Shown here one piece after another: positions 15,790 through 24,145 of a stretch of DNA of 64,000 bases. Each line of letters starts with the position of its first letter. The stretch's first letter is position 1. Source of the stretch: Kribbella amoyensis. GTDB lineage: Bacteria > Actinomycetota > Actinomycetes > Propionibacteriales > Kribbellaceae. The stretch spans positions 310,001 to 374,000 of the forward strand of contig NZ_VIVK01000002.1 of assembly GCF_007828865.1 (NCBI RefSeq). The letters are read 5' to 3'. Made by a program: the position numbers and the translations under genes. Under the pieces are notes generated by a model, which saw only the letters and a program-made list of their open reading frames with translations, ran no database searches and was not told the DNA's origin.

Positions 15790-16859
15790 CGGCGACAGAG
15801 CAGGTGACGGCCGCGGACCAGGTGACGACGGTCAAGCCGCGCCCGATCGTGCTGAGCGTCGTGTTCGCGCTGGCCGCCGTCGCGATCGCGGTGGTGTCAC
15901 TGAGCATCGGTACGACGAAACTCCCGGTGGCGGACGTGGTCGACGTCCTGCTCGGCGGTGGCCGGTCCGGGACCAGGTTGATCGTGCTGGAGTTGCGGCT
16001 GCCGCGGGTGGCGACCGGGTTGCTGGTCGGGATCGCGTTCGCGGTGTCGGGCGCGTTGCTGCAGACCCTGTCCCGGAACCCGCTGGCCAGCCCGGACATC
16101 GTCGGCGTGAACTCGGGTGCCGCCGCGGCCGCCGTCGCGGTGATCGTGCTCGCGGGGACCGGCGGCGGCAACATCTCCGGGTTCGCCGCGAAGGTGGGGA
16201 TCCCGACCGCCGCGGTCGTCGGCGGACTGCTCGCGACGTTGGTGGTCGGCCTGTTGTCGATCCAGCGGGGCGTGGTCGACGCGGGCCGGGTCGTCCTGAT
16301 CGGGGTCGGCGTCGCGGCGGCCGCGAACTCGCTGGTCGCCTGGCTGCTCGTCATCGGCGACGTGACCGACGCGGGGCGCGCCGCGGCGTGGCTCGCGGGT
16401 TCGCTCAACGCCCGGACGTGGAGCGACGCCGTACCGGTCGGGCTGGCCGTACTCGTCCTGCTCCCGGTCGCGCTGATGTTCAACCGGAGCCTGGAGGCCC
16501 TGGTCCTCGGCGACGACGTGGCGTCCTCGCTGGGCGTACGGGTCTCCCGGGTCCGGATCGTGTTGCTCGTCATCGCGACCGTGCTGGCCGCGATGGCGAC
16601 CGCGGGGGCGGGGCCGATCGCGTTCGTCGCGTTGGTGGCACCGCAGATCGCGCAGCGGCTGGCGAAGTCCGACCGGCCGCCGCTGATGACCACCGCGATG
16701 CTGGGCGCGCTCTTCGTCACCGCGGCCGATCTGGTCGCGCGCAACGGTCTGGAACTGCTCCAGGTCGGTCCGTACGAGTTGCCCGTCGGCATCGTGACGG
16801 CCGCCTGCGGGGCGCCGTACCTGCTCCACCTCATCGGCCGTCAGCAGAAGGGACGCTGA
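15786..16859 (+). CDS. FecCD family iron-siderophore ABC permease, second subunit
   Basis: A 357-residue membrane protein of the same family as its neighbour, with a longer cytosolic N-terminus (about 25 polar residues). Conserved parts include LRLPRVATGLLVGIAFAVSGALLQ, NPLASPDIVGVNSGAAAA, LGDDVASSLGVRVSRVR and GPIAFVALVAPQIAQRL. It pairs with the first permease as a heterodimer. The GTG overlaps the previous stop (GTGA). The ATPase gene follows after 3 nt. Confidence 0.92.
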   Translation: MTATEQVTAADQVTTVKPRPIVLSVVFALAAVAIAVVSLSIGTTKLPVADVVDVLLGGGRSGTRLIVLELRLPRVATGLLVGIAFAVSGALLQTLSRNPLASPDIVGVNSGAAAAAVAVIVLAGTGGGNISGFAAKVGIPTAAVVGGLLATLVVGLLSIQRGVVDAGRVVLIGVGVAAAANSLVAWLLVIGDVTDAGRAAAWLAGSLNARTWSDAVPVGLAVLVLLPVALMFNRSLEALVLGDDVASSLGVRVSRVRIVLLVIATVLAAMATAGAGPIAFVALVAPQIAQRLAKSDRPPLMTTAMLGALFVTAADLVARNGLELLQVGPYELPVGIVTAACGAPYLLHLIGRQQKGR

Positions 16860-16862
16860 ACC

Positions 16863-17639
16863 GTGCACGTCGAGAACCTCACCCTCGCGTACGGCACCGA
16901 CGAGCCGGTCGTGTCCGGACTCGACCTGGAGGTACCGAAGGGCCGGATGACCGCCGTGGTCGGGCCGAACGGTTCCGGCAAGTCCACGCTGCTGCGGGGG
17001 ATGAGCCGGTTGCTCAAACCGCAGAGCGGCCGCGTCCTGCTCGACGGCAAGGACATCCACGTACTCCCTGCGCGTGAGCTGGCCCGGCAGCTCGGTGTCC
17101 TGCCGCAGGGACCGGTGACGCCCGAGGGGATCACCGCGGCCGAGTTGGTCGCGCGGGGCCGGCATCCGCATCGCGGGATGTTCGCCCGGCTGACCCCGGA
17201 GGACCAGCAGGCGATCGACGACGCGCTGTCCGCCGTGGAGCTCGCGGAGTTGCGGGACCGGCCGGTGGATCAGCTGTCCGGCGGACAACGACAGCGGGTG
17301 TGGATCGCGATGGTGCTCGCGCAAGGGACCGAACACCTGCTCCTGGACGAGCCGACCACGTACCTCGACCTGGCCCACGCGGTGGACGTGATGTCCGTCG
17401 TCCACGCGGCCGCGCACACCTCGGGACGCACCGTGGTCACCGTCCTGCACGACCTCACCCTGGCCGCGCAGTACGCGGACCACCTGGTCGTGATGGGCGG
17501 TGGCCGGATCGCTGCCCAGGGGCGTCCGGTGGAGATCCTCAGCGAGCGGCTGCTGGCCGACGTGTTCGGTCTGCGGGCCACCGTGGTCGAGGTGGGCGGC
17601 GCACCGGTCGTCGTTCCCGACCGTACGCTGTCGGCATGA
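16863..17639 (+). CDS. Iron-siderophore ABC transporter ATP-binding protein (FecE/FepC type)
   Basis: A 258-residue ATPase with Walker A GPNGSGKST, Q-loop LGVLPQGPVTPEG, signature LSGGQRQRVWIAM and Walker B LLLDEPTTYLDL, followed by the switch His in VLHDLTLAAQ. The TTYLDLAHA variant is typical of siderophore importers. It powers the two permeases encoded just upstream. It starts at GTG 16863 and its last codons overlap the FhuF-like gene by 4 nt, so reductase and importer are made together. Confidence 0.93.
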   Translation: MHVENLTLAYGTDEPVVSGLDLEVPKGRMTAVVGPNGSGKSTLLRGMSRLLKPQSGRVLLDGKDIHVLPARELARQLGVLPQGPVTPEGITAAELVARGRHPHRGMFARLTPEDQQAIDDALSAVELAELRDRPVDQLSGGQRQRVWIAMVLAQGTEHLLLDEPTTYLDLAHAVDVMSVVHAAAHTSGRTVVTVLHDLTLAAQYADHLVVMGGGRIAAQGRPVEILSERLLADVFGLRATVVEVGGAPVVVPDRTLSA

Positions 17640-18301
17640 CCTACACCGCGGACCGCCTCGCGGACCTCATCGACGGTGAGGTCTCGTGGATGTCCGTGCG
17701 CACCGCCGACGGCGTACCAGGGCCGGAGTGGATCTCCTGCGCCAAGCTACTGCGGGACCAGCAGGCGGGCGGCGACCCGACGTACGCCTGGCGGCAGGCG
17801 CTGCTGGACGACTACGGCCGCGAGTACGCCGTGGAGACGCCGGTGCAGGTGGCCGCGATGTTCGTGCTGATGTGGTACGTCTCGGTGCCCTCCATCGTTG
17901 CGGGCGTGGCCGCGGCGGCCACCGGGATGTCACCGGACGTGTCGCCCGAGTCGCTGGCCTTCCGGCGGCACCCGACCGCGCACTACCCGGTCGAGGTGGC
18001 GTTGCTGTCGTCCGACGTGGTGTCGGTGAAGGAAGCGGCCGGCCAGGTCGAGAGCCACACGCGAGCGTTCACGGACAGCTACCTACCGGGTGTGAAACTC
18101 GGCTCACGGCAGCGGTTCGGCGCGGTGGACGACGAGCTCCGGGCAGCGTTGCGGATGCCGGCGGAAGCGGTGCACGCGGCCCGCGCGGCCGAGGAGTTCG
18201 GCATCGACCTGGACCAGAAACTGCGGACGTCGTGCTGCTACTTCTACGCGTTGCCGAACGTGCGGGCCTGTACCGGCTGCCCGCGCGTCGTCGTTTCCTG
18301 A
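17636..18301 (+). CDS. FhuF-like ferric-siderophore reductase, 2Fe-2S protein
   Basis: A 221-residue protein with the C-terminal cluster motif of FhuF: CC, ten residues, C, two residues, C (CCYFYALPNVRACTGC). This motif holds a 2Fe-2S cluster that reduces iron to release it from siderophores in the cytosol. The remainder is helical and without membrane segments. ATG 17636 overlaps the stop of the ATPase gene, making it the last gene of the iron operon. The exact siderophore is unknown. Confidence 0.85.
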   Translation: MTYTADRLADLIDGEVSWMSVRTADGVPGPEWISCAKLLRDQQAGGDPTYAWRQALLDDYGREYAVETPVQVAAMFVLMWYVSVPSIVAGVAAAATGMSPDVSPESLAFRRHPTAHYPVEVALLSSDVVSVKEAAGQVESHTRAFTDSYLPGVKLGSRQRFGAVDDELRAALRMPAEAVHAARAAEEFGIDLDQKLRTSCCYFYALPNVRACTGCPRVVVS

Positions 18302-18418
18302 CGCGGGAACGAAAACTGTCGGTGCCGTCGGGCAGCATGCCGCGCATGTCCCAGCCGAGCAGTTTCCAGCCACACTGTCCGGAAGTCAGGCCGTCATCGA
18401 CGGGTAACCCGCCGCCGG

Positions 18419-18455
18419 TTGTCCGTCGCGCGGGCCGGGGTTAGGTTCGCAGACG
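18419..18455 (+). promoter_or_regulatory. Promoter of egtA with start point at the start codon
   Basis: TTGTCC (18419-18424) and TAGGTT (18442-18447) are spaced by 17 nt. The expected transcription start, 7-8 nt after the -10 box, falls on the GTG at 18455, so the mRNA is probably leaderless. This also argues against the in-frame TTG at 18419, which lies in the -35 box. Confidence 0.6.
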
Positions 18456-19681
18456 TGACGGAGCCAGGTTCGACCCCGGCGACGACTCCGATCGGCTCCC
18501 GGGCCGAGGCGGAGGGATACGTCGCGATGGTTTGTTTCAAACACGGCCCACCGCGGTTGCACGGCGTCGAGCTGGAGTGGACCGTGCACCACGCGGACGA
18601 CCCGCACCGGCCCCTCGACGCCGGTCATCTCAGCAAGGCCCTGGGCGATCACGCGCCCACCACCCTGGTTCCGGACAGCCCGCAGCGTCCGCTCGGCCGG
18701 GGTGCACTGGTCACCGTGGAGCCGGGTGGCCAGGTGGAGATCTCCGGCCCCGCCTCGGCCTCCGTGGCCGCACTGATCGACGACACCGCCGCCGACGCGG
18801 CGCAGCTGACTTCCCTTCTTCTCGACGCGGACCTGATCCCGGGCGCCCACGGCCTGGACCCGTTCCGCACTCCCCGCCGCATCCTGACCGTGCCCCGGTA
18901 CGCCGCGATGGAGCGGGCCTTCCAGCGGCTCGGCCCGCACGGTCCCCGGATGATGTGCAGCACGGCCGGCCTGCAGATCTGCCTCGACGCCGGTGAGATC
19001 GGTGACACCGCGTTGCGCTGGCGGGCCCTGCACGACCTCGGCCCGGTGATGGTCGCGCTGTTCGCCAACTCCCGGCGGCGGGCCGGGTCCGACACCGGGT
19101 GGGCCTCCGCCCGGACCGAGGCCACCTTCGGCACCTGTGCCCCGTTCACCGAGCCGCCGCCGCTCGACGCCGACCCGGCCGCCGCGTGGGCCCGGATGGC
19201 GATGGAAGCACCCGTCCTCTGCCTGCGCCGCGGCGACAGCTGGGACGCCCCGGCCGGTCTCAGCTTCGGCGCCTGGGCCGACGGTGCGTTGCCCGGTGAC
19301 CGGCCGACGTACGACGACCTCGAGTACCACCTGTCCACCTTGTTCCCACCGGTCCGTCCGCGTGGGTACCTCGAAGTGCGATACCTCGATGCCCAGAGCG
19401 GTGAGGGCTGGATCCCCCCGGTGCTGCTGCTCACCGCGTTGATGTCCGAGCGCACCGTGGTCGACCGGGCGCTCGCTGCCGCCGGTCCGGCCGCCGGGCG
19501 CTGGTTCCCGGCGGCGCGCGAAGGGCTCGGCGACGAGCTGGTCCGGCAGGCCGCGCGGGACGTCGTCGAGCTGGGGACCAGCGTGCTCGATCGCACCGGT
19601 GCCGCCCCTGAGCTGATCGACCAGGTCGCCACCCGACTGCACCGCATCGTCGACGACACCCACAGAAGGCGAGCATCATGA
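18455..19681 (+). CDS. egtA: Ergothioneine biosynthesis glutamate-cysteine ligase EgtA
   Basis: A 408-residue ligase of the actinobacterial GCS2-like type that joins glutamate and cysteine to gamma-glutamylcysteine, the sulfur donor for EgtB. Visible family parts are HGVELEWTVHH near residue 35, VTVEPGGQVEISGP, PRYAAMERAF, MMCSTAGLQICLD and a C-terminal PRGYLEVRYLDAQ. It is first in a tightly packed operon egtA-egtB-egtC-egtD; its stop overlaps egtB by 4 nt. Start at GTG 18455 is supported by the promoter position. Confidence 0.92.
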   Translation: MTEPGSTPATTPIGSRAEAEGYVAMVCFKHGPPRLHGVELEWTVHHADDPHRPLDAGHLSKALGDHAPTTLVPDSPQRPLGRGALVTVEPGGQVEISGPASASVAALIDDTAADAAQLTSLLLDADLIPGAHGLDPFRTPRRILTVPRYAAMERAFQRLGPHGPRMMCSTAGLQICLDAGEIGDTALRWRALHDLGPVMVALFANSRRRAGSDTGWASARTEATFGTCAPFTEPPPLDADPAAAWARMAMEAPVLCLRRGDSWDAPAGLSFGAWADGALPGDRPTYDDLEYHLSTLFPPVRPRGYLEVRYLDAQSGEGWIPPVLLLTALMSERTVVDRALAAAGPAAGRWFPAAREGLGDELVRQAARDVVELGTSVLDRTGAAPELIDQVATRLHRIVDDTHRRRAS

Positions 19682-21012
19682 CCCACCAACTGTCCGATCT
19701 CTCCACCGAGGGGCTGCGCGTCTTCGTCGCCGAGCAGCTCGAACGGTCCCGGAGCCGGACCGTCCAGCTGACCGACGCGGTCGACACCGACGACCTGGTC
19801 CGGCAGCACTCCCGGCTGATGTCACCGCTGGTCTGGGACTACGCCCACATCGGCAACCAGGAGGAGCTCTGGCTGGTCCGCGACGTGGGTGGCCGCGAAC
19901 CGGTCCGCCAGGACATCGACGAGCTGTACGACGCGTTCATGCACGCCCGGGCCGACCGTCCGGCGCTGCCGTTGCTCGGTCCGGCCGAGACCCGGACGTA
20001 CGTCGGCGAGGTGCGGGACAAGGTGCTCGACGTGCTCGACCACGTCCGGTTCGACCAGGGGCGCGAGCTGGTCGACAACGGGTTCGCCTTCGGCATGATC
20101 GTCCAGCACGAGCAGCAGCACGACGAGACGATGCTGGCCACTCACCAGTTGCGGGCCGGCCTGCCCGTCCTCGACGCCCCGCCGCCACCGCCCGGCCGGC
20201 GGCTCGCGGCCCCCGAGGTCCTCGTCCCAGGGGGCGTGTTCGAGCTGGGGACGTCGGTCGAGCCGTGGGCGCTGGACAACGAGCGCCCCGCGCACTCGGT
20301 CCGCGTCGCGCCGTACTTCATCGACACCGCGCCGGTGAGTAACGGCGACTACCTGAAGTTCGTGCTCGGCGGTGGGTACCAGGACCAGCAGTGGTGGTCC
20401 GACGCGGGCTGGGCGCACGTCCAGAAGGCGTCGCTCACCGGCCCGCGGTTCTGGGACCAGGTGGACGGCCACTGGATGCGCACCCGCTTCGGGCACCAGG
20501 AGCTGCTCCCGCTGGACGAACCGGTCATGCACGTCTGCTTCTACGAGGCCGAGGCGTACGCGAAGTGGGCCGGCAAGCGGCTGCCGACCGAGGAGGAGTG
20601 GGAGTTCGCGGCCCGGTTCGACCCGTCGACCGGGCGGACCAGGCGGTTCCCCTGGGGCGACGACAGTCCGGGCCCACAGCACGCGAACCTGGGCCAGCGC
20701 CACCTCGGTCCGGCCCCGACCGGCGCGTACCCGGCCGGTGCCTCGCCGCTCGGCGTCGAGCAGCTGATCGGTGACGTCTGGGAGTGGACCAGCAGCGACT
20801 TCCGGCCGTACCCGGGCTTCCGCGCGTTCCCGTACGACGAGTACTCGCTGGTCTTCTTCGGTCCCGACTACAAGATCCTCCGCGGCGGCTCGTTCGGTAC
20901 CGACGAGGTGGTGGCCCGGAGCACCTTCCGGAACTGGGACTACCCGATCCGGCGGCAGATCTTCGCCGGTTTCCGCTGTGCCCGTGACCCCCGCCCCGCG
21001 GAGCTCGCCTAG
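19678..21012 (+). CDS. egtB: Ergothioneine sulfoxide synthase EgtB
   Basis: A 444-residue non-heme iron enzyme that couples gamma-glutamylcysteine to hercynine with oxygen, giving the sulfoxide. The N-terminal DinB-like domain holds the iron ligands: His57 in WDYAHIGNQEELW, and His144 and His148 in HEQQHDE. The C-terminal sulfatase-modifying-factor domain (from about 175) is shown by FELGTSVEPWALDNE, PVSNGDYLKFV, RLPTEEEWEFAAR and GDVWEWTSSDFRPYPGF. It overlaps egtA and egtC at both ends. Confidence 0.95.
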   Translation: MTHQLSDLSTEGLRVFVAEQLERSRSRTVQLTDAVDTDDLVRQHSRLMSPLVWDYAHIGNQEELWLVRDVGGREPVRQDIDELYDAFMHARADRPALPLLGPAETRTYVGEVRDKVLDVLDHVRFDQGRELVDNGFAFGMIVQHEQQHDETMLATHQLRAGLPVLDAPPPPPGRRLAAPEVLVPGGVFELGTSVEPWALDNERPAHSVRVAPYFIDTAPVSNGDYLKFVLGGGYQDQQWWSDAGWAHVQKASLTGPRFWDQVDGHWMRTRFGHQELLPLDEPVMHVCFYEAEAYAKWAGKRLPTEEEWEFAARFDPSTGRTRRFPWGDDSPGPQHANLGQRHLGPAPTGAYPAGASPLGVEQLIGDVWEWTSSDFRPYPGFRAFPYDEYSLVFFGPDYKILRGGSFGTDEVVARSTFRNWDYPIRRQIFAGFRCARDPRPAELA

Positions 21013-21776
21013 TGTGCCGTCACCTCGCGTACCTCGGCCCGCCGGTCACCCTGGCGTCGCTGGTCCTCGATCCACCGCACTCGCTCTACGAGCAGAGCTG
21101 GGCGCCGTGGGACATGCGCGGCGGCGGCAGCGTCAACGCCGACGGCTTCGGCCTCGCCTGGTACGACGGGGCCGACGCCCAGCCGGTCAGGTACAGACGC
21201 AGCGTGCCGATCTGGGCGGACGAGTCGCTGCCCGCGGTGGCCCGATCGGTACGCTCCGGCGCGGTCCTCGCGGCCATCCGGAACGGGACCGTCGGGATGC
21301 CGCTGGGGGAGTCGGCGGTCGCACCGTTCACGCACGGCCGCTGGGCCTTCAGCCACAACGGCCTGATCTCCGGCTGGCCCGCCTCGGTCGAGAAGCTGGC
21401 CGAGCGGCTTCCGGTGACCGACCTGCTCACCCTGGACGCCCCGATGGACTCGGCCCTGCTCTGGGCCCTCATCCAGGCCCGCCTCTCTGACGGCGCCGAC
21501 AGCGCGGCCGAAGTGGTCGCGACCGTCGTCGGTGAGGTCGCCGCCGCGGCGCCCGAGTCGCGGCTCAACGTCCTGCTGACCGACGGCGAACACCTCGTCG
21601 CCACCACCTGGATCCACTCCCTGTGGGTCCGCCGGACCGCGGACTCGGTCACCGTCAGCTCCGAGCCGTGGATCCGCGACGATCCCGACTGGCTGGAGAT
21701 CCCGGACAAATCATTGCTCACCGCAACCAGCACCTCGTACGCCATCAAGCCTCTGCAGAGGGAAGGACGACAGTGA
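21012..21776 (+). CDS. egtC: Ergothioneine biosynthesis amidohydrolase EgtC
   Basis: A 254-residue class II glutamine-amidotransferase-like enzyme that removes glutamate from the EgtB product. Cys2, exposed after Met removal in MCRHLAYLG, is the nucleophile. GGSVNADGFGLAWY, ARNG-like IRNGTVGMPLGES and the FSHNGLISGW motif build the active site. The GTG at 21012 shares its G with the TAG stop of egtB, and the end overlaps egtD. Length and order match the known cluster. Confidence 0.94.
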   Translation: MCRHLAYLGPPVTLASLVLDPPHSLYEQSWAPWDMRGGGSVNADGFGLAWYDGADAQPVRYRRSVPIWADESLPAVARSVRSGAVLAAIRNGTVGMPLGESAVAPFTHGRWAFSHNGLISGWPASVEKLAERLPVTDLLTLDAPMDSALLWALIQARLSDGADSAAEVVATVVGEVAAAAPESRLNVLLTDGEHLVATTWIHSLWVRRTADSVTVSSEPWIRDDPDWLEIPDKSLLTATSTSYAIKPLQREGRQ

Positions 21777-22738
21777 CCCTGATCGACGTTCAGCTCACCC
21801 CGGACTACGCCGCCCGCGCGTTGCGGGCGGACGCCCGGGCCGGCCTCACCGCGGATCCGAAGTGGCTGGCCCCGAAATGGTTCTACGACGCCCGGGGGAG
21901 CGAGCTCTTCGAGGAGATCACGAGGCTCCCGGAGTACTACCCGAGCCGGGCCGAGCGGGAGATCCTGCGGGCCCGGTCGGCCGAGATCGCCCAGCTCACC
22001 GGCGCGCACACCCTGGTCGAGCTGGGATCCGGGTCCTCGGAGAAGACCCGGTTGCTGCTCGACGGACTGCGGGACCACGGCACGCTGACCACGTTCGTCC
22101 CGCTGGACGTGTCCGAGTCCGCGTTGCGCGAGGCGGCCGCGGCGATCAACACGGACTACCCGGCGCTCACCGTGCACGGGGTGGTCGGCGACTTCACCGC
22201 GCACCTGGACAAGCTGCCCGGGGAGGCGCCCCGCGTGGTCGCGTTCCTCGGCGGCACCATCGGCAACCTGATCCCGGCCGAACGGGAGACCTTCTACGCC
22301 TCGATCCGCGAGGTGCTCGAGCCCGGCGAGTGGCTGCTGCTCGGGACCGACCTGGTGAAGGACCCGGCCACCCTGGTCGCGGCGTACGACGACAGCGCGG
22401 GCGTGACGGCCGAGTTCAACCGGAACGTACTGCGGGTGCTGAACCGGCAGCTCGGCGCCGACTTCGACGTGGAGGCGTTCAGCCACGTCGCCGTCTGGGA
22501 CCCGGACAACGAGTGGATCGAGATGCACCTGCGGGCCGACAAGGCGATGCGGGTGCTGATCCCGGAGATCCGGCTCGAGGTGGAGTTCGCCGAGGGCGAG
22601 GAACTGAGTACCGAGATCTCCGCCAAGTTCCACCGGTACGGCGTGGAGGCCGAGCTGGGCAAGGCCGGGTTCACCCCGGGTGCCTGGTGGACCGACGAAG
22701 CGGAGCGGTACGCGCTGTCGCTCTGGCAAGCCGTCTGA
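21773..22738 (+). CDS. egtD: L-histidine N-alpha-methyltransferase EgtD
   Basis: A 321-residue SAM-dependent enzyme that trimethylates histidine to hercynine, the first committed intermediate. Family parts are KWFYDARGSELFEEITRLPEYYPSRAER near residue 25, the SAM motif LVELGSGSSEKTR, VPLDVSESAL and VAFLGGTIGNL, and the substrate lid DNEWIEMHL. GTG 21773 overlaps the egtC stop and follows GAGGGAAGG. A strong hairpin terminator follows the gene; egtE, the last pathway gene in many actinobacteria, is not present after it. Confidence 0.94.
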   Translation: MTLIDVQLTPDYAARALRADARAGLTADPKWLAPKWFYDARGSELFEEITRLPEYYPSRAEREILRARSAEIAQLTGAHTLVELGSGSSEKTRLLLDGLRDHGTLTTFVPLDVSESALREAAAAINTDYPALTVHGVVGDFTAHLDKLPGEAPRVVAFLGGTIGNLIPAERETFYASIREVLEPGEWLLLGTDLVKDPATLVAAYDDSAGVTAEFNRNVLRVLNRQLGADFDVEAFSHVAVWDPDNEWIEMHLRADKAMRVLIPEIRLEVEFAEGEELSTEISAKFHRYGVEAELGKAGFTPGAWWTDEAERYALSLWQAV

Positions 22739-22757
22739 GCACCCGGGACAGCACGCG

Positions 22758-22796
22758 CGAGGGCTCGGCCGGAGTGGCGCTCCGGCCGAGCCCTCG
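22758..22796. terminator. Strong bidirectional hairpin terminator after egtD
   Basis: A perfect 17-bp stem (arms 22758-22774 and 22780-22796, core GGGCTCGGCCGGAG) closes a 5-nt loop. It lies between the convergent egtD and sugar binding-protein genes and should end transcripts from both sides. No long T run follows, as is usual in GC-rich actinobacteria. Confidence 0.85.
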
Positions 22797-22822
22797 TGGT
22801 TCTGGTCAGCTCGCCGGCTCGA

Positions 22823-24136
22823 TCAGCCGGCTTGCTTGATCAGGTCGTTGATCTTGCCGACGTAGGCGGGCAGGTCCGAGACCGGCTTCTTCCCGGTCAG
22901 GATCGGCTGGTACATCGCGGTGGTGAGGTCACCGACCTGCGACGCCCATTGCGTGGTGAACCGGACGCCCACCGTCTTCTCCGCGGCCAGGTCGGCCTTC
23001 ACCGTGTCGACGACCGTGGTCTGACCGGCCTTGGTCAGCGCGTTGTAGTAGCTCTCCTGGGCCGGCGTGTACGCCGGGGGCGCGACCGGCGAGGCCGGCA
23101 GCACCGCGTCCCACACCTTGGTGTTGATGTACTCGAGCACCTTGTACGTCGCGTCCTCGTTGGCCGTGTACTGCGGGGTGCAGATGCCGACCGAGTCGAA
23201 CAGGGTGGCCGGCGTGGTCACCTGCGGGAACGGGACGAAGCCGTACTTGATCTTCGGCTTGTCGGTCTGGAAGCCGGCCGCGAGCCACTGGCCACCGAAC
23301 ATCATCGGCACCTTGCCGGCCGAGAACAGCGCCTGCACGTTGGAGGCGTCATAGCCGGGCGGGGCGACGGCGCCGGACTTGATCGAGTCGACCAGCTTGG
23401 TGACGCCCTCGGTGAACTTGTCGTCCGCCTCGGCCTTGGTCGGGTGGTTCACGTTGTCGGTGAACGGCGCGCCGCCCGCGGACACCGAGTACATGCTCAT
23501 CGTGAACGGGCCGTCCAGGGAGGTGAGCTGGTCCGCCACCAGGCCGTACTTCGCGCCACCCTTGTTCGCCAGTTGGCCGGCCGCCGAGTACATGTCGTCC
23601 CAGGTCCAGCCGGTCTTCGGCTCGGCCAGGCCGGCCGCCTTGAACGCGTCCGCGTTGTACCAGACGCCGTAGGTGTTCATCAGCGACGGCAGACCGCCCA
23701 TCTGGCCGTCCGCGGTCTTCCAGTTCTCGATCGCGGAGCCGACGAACTTGTCGGCCTTGAAGTCGCCCTCGCCGTCGGTGATGCGCTTCGACCAGTCGAC
23801 CAGCAGACCCTGCGAGGTGTACTGCTGCTCGGTGTCGTTGCCGCACCAGAACAGGTCCGGCAGCTTCTTCGCCTGGGTCAGCGACGCGAGCTTGTCGCCG
23901 TACCCGCCGCTCGGGGTGTCGACCATGGTCACGGTGATGTTGTCGTCCTTGAACCCCTCCAGCGCCTTCTTGATCGCGGCGTTGGTCTCGGCGGACTCCC
24001 AGGTCATCACGGTGACGGTGACCGGGCCGTCGGCGCTGCCGCCGGAGTCGGACCCGCCGCAGGCCGTGGCCGTCAGCAATCCCGCGCACGCCAGCGCGGT
24101 ACCGATGATCTTCGTCTTCACTCTCGTGTTCCTCAT
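22823..24136 (-). CDS. Carbohydrate ABC transporter substrate-binding lipoprotein
   Basis: A 437-residue family 1 solute-binding protein. The signal ends near LLTATACGGSDSGG, a lipobox-like site. The mature part has VTVMTWESAETNAAIKKALEGFKD, the middle GLPSLMNTYGVWYNADAFKAAG typical for sugar binders, and FGGQWLAAGFQ. It belongs with two permeases encoded upstream on the same strand and a divergent LacI regulator. The sugar is not readable from sequence. ATG 24136 follows a GAGG-like site (ATGAGGAAC overlaps the start itself). Confidence 0.9.
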   Translation of the reverse strand: MRNTRVKTKIIGTALACAGLLTATACGGSDSGGSADGPVTVTVMTWESAETNAAIKKALEGFKDDNITVTMVDTPSGGYGDKLASLTQAKKLPDLFWCGNDTEQQYTSQGLLVDWSKRITDGEGDFKADKFVGSAIENWKTADGQMGGLPSLMNTYGVWYNADAFKAAGLAEPKTGWTWDDMYSAAGQLANKGGAKYGLVADQLTSLDGPFTMSMYSVSAGGAPFTDNVNHPTKAEADDKFTEGVTKLVDSIKSGAVAPPGYDASNVQALFSAGKVPMMFGGQWLAAGFQTDKPKIKYGFVPFPQVTTPATLFDSVGICTPQYTANEDATYKVLEYINTKVWDAVLPASPVAPPAYTPAQESYYNALTKAGQTTVVDTVKADLAAEKTVGVRFTTQWASQVGDLTTAMYQPILTGKKPVSDLPAYVGKINDLIKQAG

Positions 24137-24145
24137 TTCTGCGCC

